From Marinirhabdus sp963793275 (GTDB lineage: Bacteria; Bacteroidota; Bacteroidia; Flavobacteriales; Flavobacteriaceae): DNA of 64,000 nucleotides. The DNA lies in the NCBI GenBank assembly GCA_963793275.1, contig CAWBZL010000003.1, positions 806,001 through 870,000 of the forward strand, in the 5' to 3' direction. Positions 16,487-24,148 of this stretch are shown here, piece by piece. Position numbers and translations under genes: made by a program. The first letter of the stretch is position 1, and each line of letters begins with the position of its first letter. Below the pieces are notes generated by a model that worked only from the letters and a program-made list of their open reading frames with translations, did not search any database and had not been told where the DNA came from.

Positions 16487-17941
16487 TTATTTTCCAATAC
16501 AGAAATTAGCAAAAATATTGCCCAATAATTCATCATTTGAGATCTCGCCGGTTATTTCTCCAAAGTAATATAAAGCCTGCCTAATGTCTATCGCCATAAG
16601 GTCGCCGCTTAAATTTGCGTTTATTCCAGCCTGCACTTTTTGTATTTCTTCCAATGCTTTTAACAGCGAATCATAATGCCTTGTATTGGTGACAATTGTT
16701 TCATTATTGCGCAATGCCCCGGTATTTATAAAATTGAGCAGCGTATTTTTAAGATCTTCAACACCTTCACCTGTCTTAGCAGATATAGTTTGTAGTATAT
16801 AGTTTTTAGCTTTTTGATTTGTCAAAAATTGCGCATTGAATATAGCGCGTTGTTCCGTATCTAATTGGTCTGTCTTATTGGCAACCACCACTAATGGTTT
16901 TTGTGGATATTTATTTTTTATTTTTTCAATCTCAATCAAAACTGGTATTTTTTGTTCCCCCATAGGAGGAGCTGCCGCAGGCTGAGGGGGTACAGTAATT
17001 CCAAAAGAATTTGCGTCAAAAAGATAAACCACCACCTGTGCCTGTTCTATTTTTTCAAACGTTTTCTTAATTCCAAGTCCTTCAATAGTATCTGTAGTTT
17101 CTCTAATCCCCGCAGTATCTATAAACCGAAATCCAACGCCACCCAATACTATTTCGTCTTCAATAGTATCTCGTGTAGTTCCTGCAATGTCACTCACAAT
17201 AGCACGTTCTTCGTTTAAAAGCGCGTTTAACAACGTAGATTTACCAACATTTGGTTCGCCTACTATAGCAACAGGGATACCATTTTTAAGTACATTTCCT
17301 GTAGCAAAACTGTCTATGAGGCGTTTCAAAACGTGGGTTATTTTCGTTATTAATTGCTGAAAATCTTCCCTATTGGCAAAGGCTACATCTTCTTCGGCAA
17401 AGTCCAGTTCCAGTTCAATTAAAGATGCAAAATTGAGTAACTCTTCCCGAAGTCGTTTTATTTCCGAAGAAAAACCACCGCGCATTTGTTGTATGGCCAA
17501 TTGATGTGAAGCTTCAGAATCACTGGCAATAAGATCTGCAACAGCTTCAGCCTGACTCAAATCCATTTTAGCATTCAAAAAGGCACGTAGCGTAAACTCT
17601 CCGGCCTGAGCCATTCTGCAACCGCTCCGTAGGCATAATTGTATGATTTCCTGCTGTATAAAAGCACTCCCGTGACATGAAATTTCCACTACATCTTCAC
17701 CTGTATAGCTATTAGGATTTTTAAATACCGAAACCAATACTTCGTCCAGCACCCGCTCACCGTCTTTTATATTTCCTAAATGTATGGTATGTGTAGCCTG
17801 CTTAGCCAGAACTTTGCCGGAAACCGAACTAAAGATCCCCGAAGCAATTTTTAAAGCATCTTCCCCGGAAAGTCTAATAACAGCAATTGCCCCGGCACCG
17901 GAAGGCGTCGCTAAGGCTACTATAGTATCGTTGTGTGTCAT
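16487..17941 (-). CDS. mnmE: tRNA uridine-5-carboxymethylaminomethyl(34) synthesis GTPase MnmE
   Basis: 484 residues. The N-terminal folate-binding domain starts D-T-I-V-A-L-A-T-P-S-G-A-G-A-I-A. The G domain has G1 G-E-P-N-V-G-K-S, G2/G3 G-T-T-R-D-T and D-T-A-G-I-R, and G4 N-K-T-D. The C-terminus is the invariant C-I-G-K. With MnmG it modifies U34 of several tRNAs. Odd feature: between G3 and G4, residues 317-328 are a Pro/Ala-rich insertion (V-P-P-Q-P-A-A-A-P-P-M-G) encoded by a palindromic REP-like sequence at 16955-16992. This lengthens the protein but keeps the frame. All catalytic motifs are intact, so it should work. Confidence 0.95.
   Translation of the reverse strand: MTHNDTIVALATPSGAGAIAVIRLSGEDALKIASGIFSSVSGKVLAKQATHTIHLGNIKDGERVLDEVLVSVFKNPNSYTGEDVVEISCHGSAFIQQEIIQLCLRSGCRMAQAGEFTLRAFLNAKMDLSQAEAVADLIASDSEASHQLAIQQMRGGFSSEIKRLREELLNFASLIELELDFAEEDVAFANREDFQQLITKITHVLKRLIDSFATGNVLKNGIPVAIVGEPNVGKSTLLNALLNEERAIVSDIAGTTRDTIEDEIVLGGVGFRFIDTAGIRETTDTIEGLGIKKTFEKIEQAQVVVYLFDANSFGITVPPQPAAAPPMGEQKIPVLIEIEKIKNKYPQKPLVVVANKTDQLDTEQRAIFNAQFLTNQKAKNYILQTISAKTGEGVEDLKNTLLNFINTGALRNNETIVTNTRHYDSLLKALEEIQKVQAGINANLSGDLMAIDIRQALYYFGEITGEISNDELLGNIFANFCIGK
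16955..16992. repeat. REP-like palindromic element inserted in frame in mnmE
   Basis: A 38-bp GC-rich segment in an AT-rich gene. A perfect central inverted repeat CTGC-C-GCAG (16972-16980) is flanked by CCCCC at 16957-16961 and GGGGG at 16986-16990, which can pair as the outer stem. The layout resembles short palindromic repeats usually found between genes in Flavobacteriaceae. Here it lies inside a coding sequence and adds about 12 codons without breaking the frame. Confidence 0.6.
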
Positions 17942-18005
17942 AAATTTCTGCGCAGGCAGGAATATAGTCCCTTAACGCACGGCAAAAGTACTAAATATAT
18001 GTATT

Positions 18006-18041
18006 TTCCTCTCCCTGGAAGAGGTTAGGTTAGGGGAACCT
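18006..18041. repeat. Degenerate palindromic intergenic repeat
   Basis: CCTCT (18009-18013) and AGAGG flank a short CCCTGGA loop, followed by GTTAGGTTAGGGG. It resembles the imperfect short palindromes with a T-A-G-G-G tail that are frequent in flavobacterial intergenic regions. Located between the divergent mnmE and the 40-residue membrane protein. Whether other genomic copies exist cannot be told here. Confidence 0.4.
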
Positions 18042-18053
18042 GTAACAATTCTT

Positions 18054-18061
18054 TACTTTTG
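18054..18061 (+). promoter_or_regulatory. -7 promoter element (TACTTTTG)
   Basis: TACTTTTG fits TAnnTTTG exactly and lies 19 bases before the ATG at 18081. It probably drives the run of three small membrane-protein genes 18081-18896. No clear -33 TTTG was seen; the degenerate palindrome lies directly upstream. Confidence 0.45.
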
Positions 18062-18080
18062 CCTACATATAAGTACAGGT

Positions 18081-18203
18081 ATGGAAAAAGAAAATAAACC
18101 CAAAGATAACGGACTCAAAAACCTACTCGTCCCATTATTAATATTTGTAGGGGTGTCTATTGCAGCGTTCTTAATCACAACGTTTATAATTAAATCGTTT
18201 TAA
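18081..18203 (+). CDS. 40-residue single-pass membrane protein
   Basis: A short frame with an ATG, a basic/polar N-terminus (M-E-K-E-N-K-P-K-D-N-G-L-K) and one membrane helix (about 15-37), ending K-S-F. It is too small for routine gene calling. Support comes from a good -7 element 19 bases upstream, a 21-bp gap to the DUF4870 gene and a typical small-membrane-protein layout. The N-terminus is charged and likely cytoplasmic. No family recognised; it may assist the DUF4870 protein. Confidence 0.6.
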   Translation: MEKENKPKDNGLKNLLVPLLIFVGVSIAAFLITTFIIKSF

Positions 18204-18224
18204 TAACCTTTAAAATCAATCAAC

Positions 18225-18593
18225 ATGCAAGTACTTAACGTTACACAAACAGGAAAGAAAACCGATACCAACCTTTTGGTTTTTACACAACTCTCACAAT
18301 TACTAACCTACGTAACAGGCTTTGGCGGTTTTGTAGTACCCTTAATACTCTGGCTCGTTAAAAAAGACGAAATAGAAGGAATGGACGCCCACGGAAAGAA
18401 CATCATTAATTTTCAGATCACGATGTGTTTACTTGCTATAGTTAGTATACCAGGAATCTTTTTATTCGGATTAGGAATTTTATCACTTATTTGGGTAGGC
18501 GTGGTATCTTTTGTAATGCCTATTGTAAATGCCGTAAGAGCAAGTAATGGTGAAGCACCTAGTTATTTTAGTACCATTCGATTTATATCTTAA
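18225..18593 (+). CDS. DUF4870 (Tic20-like) membrane protein
   Basis: 122 residues with three to four membrane helices. Diagnostic features of DUF4870 are the order Q-L-S-Q-L-L-T-Y-V-T-G-F-G-G-F-V-V-P in helix 1, the loop L-V-K-K-D-E-I-E-G-M-D-A-H-G-K-N-I-I-N-F-Q, then two further helices ending V-N-A-V-R-A-S-N-G-E. The family is distantly like chloroplast Tic20 and has no confirmed function in bacteria. It follows the 40-residue protein by 21 bp and precedes another small membrane protein by 15 bp, so the three are probably one operon. Confidence 0.88.
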   Translation: MQVLNVTQTGKKTDTNLLVFTQLSQLLTYVTGFGGFVVPLILWLVKKDEIEGMDAHGKNIINFQITMCLLAIVSIPGIFLFGLGILSLIWVGVVSFVMPIVNAVRASNGEAPSYFSTIRFIS

Positions 18594-18608
18594 TTTTAAA
18601 ATTTTTAT

Positions 18609-18896
18609 ATGCCAAATGGAAGTTTAAGCGCCTTTAAAGCAACTTTAGCACGGAAAAAAGCTCGTGACGTAAAGAAAAAAAGTATGTTTGAAAAAAGCAG
18701 AGGCACTTTTAAAACTTCTAAGTATACCTCAGCCACGGTGTTTCCAAAATTGTCAGGTGCCAAGGTAGATGAAGTGAAACAAGGCATAAGAAAAAAACTT
18801 ACCTCACAGAGAAAAAGGTCATTAATTGTAAATAGCTTATTCATTATCGTTTTTGCTATAATTACAGTGGTATTATTTCTAAAATATTTACTTTAA
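18609..18896 (+). CDS. Basic protein with C-terminal membrane anchor, unknown
   Basis: 95 residues. The first 70 are strongly basic and hydrophilic (A-R-K-K-A-R-D-V-K-K-K-S, R-K-K-L-T-S-Q-R-K-R), and one membrane helix (about 72-93) ends the protein. The layout implies a tail-anchored protein with the basic part in the cytoplasm, where it could touch nucleic acid or phospholipid heads. I do not recognise the family. It is the last gene of the probable three-gene operon with the DUF4870 protein. Minus-strand frames over this region are shadows. Confidence 0.6.
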   Translation: MPNGSLSAFKATLARKKARDVKKKSMFEKSRGTFKTSKYTSATVFPKLSGAKVDEVKQGIRKKLTSQRKRSLIVNSLFIIVFAIITVVLFLKYLL

Positions 18897-19018
18897 AAAA
18901 GTTCAATAAAATAATGATTGTTTTTTATATAATTTCTAGTTAGGTGACTGTATTAAAGACTATTAACTAGAAAATATTTTTGAAATTAGTATGCTAAATT
19001 AATTAAAAACCTTTTTTA

Positions 19019-21307
19019 TTACTGAAGAAGATATTTTAATTGCAAAGTTCCATAGTAGTTTATTGGATTTCCCGGATAGAAATATCTTGGTTCGGCACTA
19101 CCAAAGGAAGAAGCATTAATTAAAATGGAGGATGCATAATTTTTATCGGCTATATTGTTTATTCCTCCAGAAATTGTGGCATTCAATATTTTTAATATAG
19201 TAATTTTATACCCCGCTTTTAAATTCAGTATAGAGTAATCACTGCTGTACAAACTATTACTGTCAGTAATAGGCGCCATCCCCACGTATACTATAGTTGC
19301 CAACGCAAACCATCCTGTACTATGTGATGCTTCCAGTCCAGCAGCTATTTTTTTATCGGGAACCCCTGTAAGTTCTTTTCCGGAGAAATCATTGTCACCA
19401 TCCTTAAAATCTATAAATCGATGAAAATTGAATTCCGAATTTATATAGCTAGTAATATTCAAATTTGAGAATACATTAAAGTTATGCGAAACCGTCAATT
19501 CAATACCTTTATGCTCGGTTTTTCCGGCATTTCTGCCAATAAATTCATCATCGCCTACACGTTCAGCTACCAGCAAATCCTTGATGGATAACAGGTACAG
19601 ACTTCCTTTTATCTGTAGTTGCTTATTAAAAAAAATATTCTCTGTTCCAATTTCATAATTCCAGCCTGTTTCAGGACCTATATCCGGGTTTATGACACCA
19701 TCGGGAGTTAAGGTCTCTTCTATACTTGGGTAATTAAATCCGCGACTTACATTTCCAAAAAGATTCCAGGTGGGGGAGTGGTAATACCGTATGCTTACAT
19801 TAGGAGCCCAGATACTTTCAAAATCCCTTTCCGCACTTTTGTTGGCAATTCCTGTATTAAAATTGTCCTGAAAATTATAGCTGGTGGTATTAAAATTTAA
19901 CCCAAATTCAGTTTTTAGTTTTTCTGAAATTGGTAAGATGGTAGTTGCAAACATGTTTACTTGATTCCGTAATTCCTTATTTTGTGACAAAAGCGCTCCG
20001 GGAAGACTACCATTTCCATTGTTCTCTTCATAGTTATTTTCCAGCGTTTTCCACCTGTATTCATCAAAATACCCTTCAGCTCCAAAGCTAAGGATTGTTT
20101 TTTGTTTATATACCTCAAATTCTTTAGCAAAAATGGTTCTGGCGCCGTAACCATTGGTAATTTCGTCCAGTATATTAAATGGTCTTGGTTCGTAATGATC
20201 CAGATATTTGTAATAAATAGTCGTAGTATTAGTAAAACTTTCAGATAGTTTGTTTTGAAAACTTACTCCAGCCAATGTCTCGCGGTTATCTTCATAACCT
20301 TTGGCCTGGCCCCAGGTAAATGCTGCCTGAGACGGATCTTCATTAAAATCTGTTCTTCCCAGAGAGCTTGCGATTTCAGCATTATTAGAATAGTGTTGTA
20401 ATAAAACGCCCAGGGTAAATGATTTCGTAAATCTATAGTTGGAATATAGCAAATAGGCATTACGATTATAAGTGCTGTTTTCCCGAAAACCATCAAGCTC
20501 CAGATGATCATAACTAAAAGAAAGTGTGAGTTTTTTATCTTTTACCTGAAAACTGGAAGTGTTTTTCAATAATCCAAACGAACCTGCCGTCATACTCGAT
20601 TGAGCCAAAATTCCATCTGTTTGCAATTCTTTTGTTGAAAGTAATAAGGTGCCCCCTAAATTAGTTCCATACTGCGTGGCTTTAGGACCTTTTACAATTT
20701 CAAGAGTTGCAATAGTCCCGGGATCATAAATATCAATATTAGTTTCGCCCGCTCCATTGGTAATAGGAATTCCATTATAATAAGCACGTATTTTATTGGT
20801 GCCGAATAATGTGCGGGAGCCAACACCCCGAATAGTGATGCGATTGGTATTTATCGCGCCACTTTGAATATATACTCCCGGCGTCTGGTTTATCGCATCT
20901 ACCAAATCTATAGGGGCAAACCGCTCTATATTTTTTTCAGTAAGTGTTTCGGTTGGTAATAGGACATTACTTTTTTTTTGATAGGTAGCAGATAATATTA
21001 CGGTCTCTAGGGCGTTCGTTTCTGAAATTTTAGTTAATTGAAACACCTCACCGTTCGTTTTCCAATCAATCACTTCTGAAAAGTAATCGGGATGTGTAAG
21101 AGATAGCTGAACTGGTAGGATAACTGCTTCAGTAAACTGAAAATTTCCGTTAGCATCCGTTGTTTCCGAAATAGAATCATTTAAGCGTACAATTGCTTCA
21201 GGTATGGCAAAACCTTGAGTTGAAACCACCTTTCCCTTTCGTTGGGCTGAAGCAACCAAACAAAGAATAAGACAGAAAAATAATGAAATGGCTTTTTTTA
21301 AGGACAA
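19019..21307 (-). CDS. TonB-dependent outer-membrane receptor
   Basis: 762 residues. A signal peptide (to about residue 21, A-S-A-Q) is followed by a carboxypeptidase-D-like regulatory domain (about 25-95), a plug domain (about 115-225: P-I-D-L-V-D-A-I-N-Q-T-P-G-V-Y-I, G-P-K-A-T-Q-Y-G-T-N-L-G-G) and a 22-strand-type barrel to the end. The final strand Y-G-T-L-Q-L-K-Y-L-L-Q is typical. The substrate is unknown; iron complexes or a small organic molecule are both possible. The start is TTG, since no ATG fits before the signal helix. It lies 39 bp after the sorbosone-dehydrogenase-like gene on the same strand and is probably co-transcribed. No SusD partner, so not a classical polysaccharide utilisation locus. 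Confidence 0.92.
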   Translation of the reverse strand: MSLKKAISLFFCLILCLVASAQRKGKVVSTQGFAIPEAIVRLNDSISETTDANGNFQFTEAVILPVQLSLTHPDYFSEVIDWKTNGEVFQLTKISETNALETVILSATYQKKSNVLLPTETLTEKNIERFAPIDLVDAINQTPGVYIQSGAINTNRITIRGVGSRTLFGTNKIRAYYNGIPITNGAGETNIDIYDPGTIATLEIVKGPKATQYGTNLGGTLLLSTKELQTDGILAQSSMTAGSFGLLKNTSSFQVKDKKLTLSFSYDHLELDGFRENSTYNRNAYLLYSNYRFTKSFTLGVLLQHYSNNAEIASSLGRTDFNEDPSQAAFTWGQAKGYEDNRETLAGVSFQNKLSESFTNTTTIYYKYLDHYEPRPFNILDEITNGYGARTIFAKEFEVYKQKTILSFGAEGYFDEYRWKTLENNYEENNGNGSLPGALLSQNKELRNQVNMFATTILPISEKLKTEFGLNFNTTSYNFQDNFNTGIANKSAERDFESIWAPNVSIRYYHSPTWNLFGNVSRGFNYPSIEETLTPDGVINPDIGPETGWNYEIGTENIFFNKQLQIKGSLYLLSIKDLLVAERVGDDEFIGRNAGKTEHKGIELTVSHNFNVFSNLNITSYINSEFNFHRFIDFKDGDNDFSGKELTGVPDKKIAAGLEASHSTGWFALATIVYVGMAPITDSNSLYSSDYSILNLKAGYKITILKILNATISGGINNIADKNYASSILINASSFGSAEPRYFYPGNPINYYGTLQLKYLLQ

Positions 21308-21346
21308 GAATTGCTATTTATAAAATTGCTTTTAGTACCGAACCCT

Positions 21347-22642
21347 TTACTTTTTCGGACTTACCTTCCAGATCACCCCGCCTGTATCGTCATTTACCAG
21401 AAGGTCTCCGGTTGGGGTTTGCGTAACGCCAACAGGTCTCCCGTATACTTTAGATCCATCTCCATCGGCTATAAATCCGGTTAAAAAATCGACAGGTTTT
21501 GCAGCAGGCTTACCATTTTCGAAAGGCACAAAAACTACTTTATATCCAGAAAAATTTGCTCTGTTCCAGGAACCGTGCTGCCCCACGAAAGCGCCATTTT
21601 TATAGTTGGCAGGAAATGTATCTCCGGTATAAAATGTAAACCCTAATGATGCTGTATGCGGTCCTACGGAAACATCGGGAACAATAGCCTTTTCTATCAT
21701 TGCAGTGGCGTTTGTGTCTAGCATTCTTGGATCCTTAATTTGTCCAAAATAAGAGTATGGCCAACCATAGAATCCACCTTTTTTAACACTGGTAATATAA
21801 TCCGGCACCAGATTATCACCTAATTTATCACGTTCGTTCACAGCGGTCCATAATTCGTTAGTCACCGGATTCCAATCCATCCCAACCGGGTTTCGCAAAC
21901 CGCTTCCATAAATTACTTCCCCGGTTCCATCAAGATTTACTTCCAGAATGTTAGCACGACGGATTTCTTCATTCATTCCGTGCTCTGCAACATTACTGGC
22001 AGAACCTACAGATATATATATTTTATCTTTGGCGGCGTTTGTAATAATATTTCGCGTCCAGTGATTGTTATAACCACCAGCAGGAAGTGCAACAATTTTT
22101 TTTCCTTCAATTCCCTTTAAAGAAGTTTGTCCTTCTTTATAAGGGTATTTGTATAATCCATCTGTGTTAGCAACATAGAAGGCATCTTGTATCACTAACA
22201 TTCCAAATGGCTGATTTAAATCTTCCAAAAACGGTTCTCTTACTTCAAAAGTACCGTCGTTATTAGTATCTCTTAGGATAGTGACTCTGTTAGCGCTATT
22301 ACGGGTATTCGATTCTACGACAAAAACATCATTATTAGGGGCAATATAAGTCCAACGTGGATTCTCAAAACCTTCAGCAAATTTTGATACTATAAATCCG
22401 TCTGGGGCAACTGGCATTTTGTTTTCCGGCCAGGGTTTTGTCTCCGATAATTTAGCCGTAGACTCCGTCGCGTAAGGTGCAGGTAGCGTAAGGCTTCCCA
22501 AAGCGGTTTCTACCGTGCTGGGGGCGTATTCTTTAGATGCCAGATCTTTATCAGATTGTGCTTTTATTTTGGCCAATTCATTTTTACAGGAAAAAAGAAG
22601 AAAGCTACATAGGAGTAGTGTGATGTATTGTTTGGTTTTCAT
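21347..22642 (-). CDS. Glucose/sorbosone dehydrogenase-like lipoprotein (PQQ-type beta-propeller)
   Basis: 431 residues. The lipoprotein signal ends L-F-S-C-K-N with Cys19. After a linker the protein has the six-bladed propeller signature of soluble glucose/sorbosone dehydrogenases: F-A-E-G-F-E-N-P-R-W near 90, N-N-H-W-T-R-N-I, G-S-G-L-R-N-P-V-G-M-D-W, G-G-F-Y-G-W-P-Y-S-Y, H-G-S-W-N-R. Family members oxidise aldoses or sorbosone, often with PQQ, at the cell surface or periplasm. No PQQ synthesis genes are in the window. Transcribed just before the TonB receptor, which suggests linked uptake and oxidation of one substrate or uptake of the cofactor; this is inference. Confidence 0.85.
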   Translation of the reverse strand: MKTKQYITLLLCSFLLFSCKNELAKIKAQSDKDLASKEYAPSTVETALGSLTLPAPYATESTAKLSETKPWPENKMPVAPDGFIVSKFAEGFENPRWTYIAPNNDVFVVESNTRNSANRVTILRDTNNDGTFEVREPFLEDLNQPFGMLVIQDAFYVANTDGLYKYPYKEGQTSLKGIEGKKIVALPAGGYNNHWTRNIITNAAKDKIYISVGSASNVAEHGMNEEIRRANILEVNLDGTGEVIYGSGLRNPVGMDWNPVTNELWTAVNERDKLGDNLVPDYITSVKKGGFYGWPYSYFGQIKDPRMLDTNATAMIEKAIVPDVSVGPHTASLGFTFYTGDTFPANYKNGAFVGQHGSWNRANFSGYKVVFVPFENGKPAAKPVDFLTGFIADGDGSKVYGRPVGVTQTPTGDLLVNDDTGGVIWKVSPKK

Positions 22643-22756
22643 ACTATTTTTTTTTGAACACCTAAGTTACTATGAAACAAGATAATTGAAGGGACAAATT
22701 GAGAGTTTAGAATATATTTAACTATTCCGAAGAAACATCGGTACTTGATAAATAAT

Positions 22757-22782
22757 AAACCCCACTACAGGAGTGGGGTTTT
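22757..22782 (-). terminator. Terminator downstream of dnaN
   Basis: AAACCCCACT (22757-22766) pairs perfectly with AGTGGGGTTT (22772-22781) around a 5-base loop. Read on the minus strand it is followed by T-rich sequence. It lies about 100 bp after the dnaN stop and between dnaN and the dehydrogenase gene. Confidence 0.75.
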
Positions 22783-22880
22783 ACTTCGTATTATTAAATT
22801 TCAGTAAATTAGGTAGCTAAGAGATCTACATTTCTGTAGCGTTTAAACTGAAGCTATAGCTACTTTAAGCGGAGCCAAAG

Positions 22881-23999
22881 CTAGTTATTCAACATCACCG
22901 GCATCACCAGCATAGTCACGTGTTCTCCTTCGTCCAGTCCATCTACCGGTGTTAGAATTCCTGCACGGTTTGGAAGGCTCATTTCAAGAGAAACATCGTC
23001 ACTGGTAAGATTGTTCAGCATTTCGGTAAGGAAACGTGAGTTAAAGCCAATCTGCATGTCGTCTCCCTGATAGTCACACGTTAAGCGTTCTTCGGCTTTG
23101 TTGCTGTAGTCTATATCTTCTGCTGAAATATTCAACTCTGCACCCGCAATTTTTAAACGTATCTGGTGTGTTGTTTTATTACTGAAAATACTTACACGGC
23201 GCACACTATTCAAAAACTGATTGCGGTCTATGGAAAGTTTGTTTGGATTTTCCTTTGGAATAACAGCTTCGTAATTAGGATATTTTCCATCGATCAAGCG
23301 ACAGATCATTGTGGTATTTTCAAAACTGAATTTTGCATTACTATCATTATATTCAATAGTAACCTCTTCTTCGCTACCAGCCAGAATGCTTTTCAGCAAA
23401 TTAAGTGGCTTTTTCGGCATAATAAATTCGGCTGTTTGTGAGGCAGCAACATCTTCGCGCGAGTATTTTACCAGTTTGTGAGCATCTGTCGCTACAAAGG
23501 TTAAACCTTCCGTAGAAAACTGAAAAAACACCCCACTCATCACGGGACGAAGATCGTCATTTCCACTGGCAAAAATGGTTTTACTTATGGCGGTTGCCAG
23601 AATATCTCCCTGTATTTTTGTTTCTGAAGGATCCTTAAGCTCTACAGCCGTTGGGAATTCCTCACCGGCAGCATACGCCAAAGCATATTTACCGTGATTA
23701 CTGCTAATCTCTACCGTGTTATTTTCTTCTACAGTAAAGGTAAGCGGCTGCTCTGGAAATGTTTTTAATGTGTCCAGCAACAAACGTGCAGGAATACATA
23801 CACTCCCGCTTTCATTACTCTCCACATCTAGTTTTGAAGACACCGTAGTCTCCAGATCTGAAGCGGAAACCGTCAATGAATTTCCATCCAGATTGAATAA
23901 AAAATTATCTAAAATAGGTAGTGTGTTATTACTATTTATAATACCACCAAGCACTTGTAATTGCTTAAGTAAATATGAGCTGGAAACGATGAATTTCAT
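22881..23999 (-). CDS. dnaN: DNA polymerase III beta subunit (sliding clamp)
   Basis: 372 residues, the standard clamp length, with three similar domains of about 120 residues. Recognisable stretches: N-T-L-P-I-L-D-N-F-L-F near 25, P-A-R-L-L-L-D-T-L-K, A-T-D-A-H-K-L-V-K-Y in domain 2 and M-L-V-M-P-V-M-L at the C-terminus, the conserved end that lines the binding pocket. It forms the ring that tethers the replicase. It stands alone here, not beside dnaA or recF, which is normal for Bacteroidota. A strong hairpin follows downstream. Confidence 0.97.
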   Translation of the reverse strand: MKFIVSSSYLLKQLQVLGGIINSNNTLPILDNFLFNLDGNSLTVSASDLETTVSSKLDVESNESGSVCIPARLLLDTLKTFPEQPLTFTVEENNTVEISSNHGKYALAYAAGEEFPTAVELKDPSETKIQGDILATAISKTIFASGNDDLRPVMSGVFFQFSTEGLTFVATDAHKLVKYSREDVAASQTAEFIMPKKPLNLLKSILAGSEEEVTIEYNDSNAKFSFENTTMICRLIDGKYPNYEAVIPKENPNKLSIDRNQFLNSVRRVSIFSNKTTHQIRLKIAGAELNISAEDIDYSNKAEERLTCDYQGDDMQIGFNSRFLTEMLNNLTSDDVSLEMSLPNRAGILTPVDGLDEGEHVTMLVMPVMLNN

Positions 24000-24148
24000 G
24001 TATGATTATTTTCTAAACTATTAATCTTATAAATTACGAACTACCATAAAGTTTTAGCGAAGCGATAAAGCTATGTCTGCGTACTAAGGATAGTCGAAGT
24101 ACAAATATATCCTAAAAGCGACGGTTTGTAAAACTAACTTATTAACAG
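24000..24148. other. dnaN-gldG intergenic region with imperfect palindrome
   Basis: 149 bp between two minus-strand genes. It contains GTACTAAGGATAGTCGAAGTAC (24080-24101, a 5-bp outer inverted repeat GTACT/AGTAC) and a short direct echo GCGAAGCGATAAAGC. It resembles other dispersed flavobacterial repeats rather than a promoter. No good CAAAnnTA (reverse -7) was found for dnaN. Confidence 0.3.
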
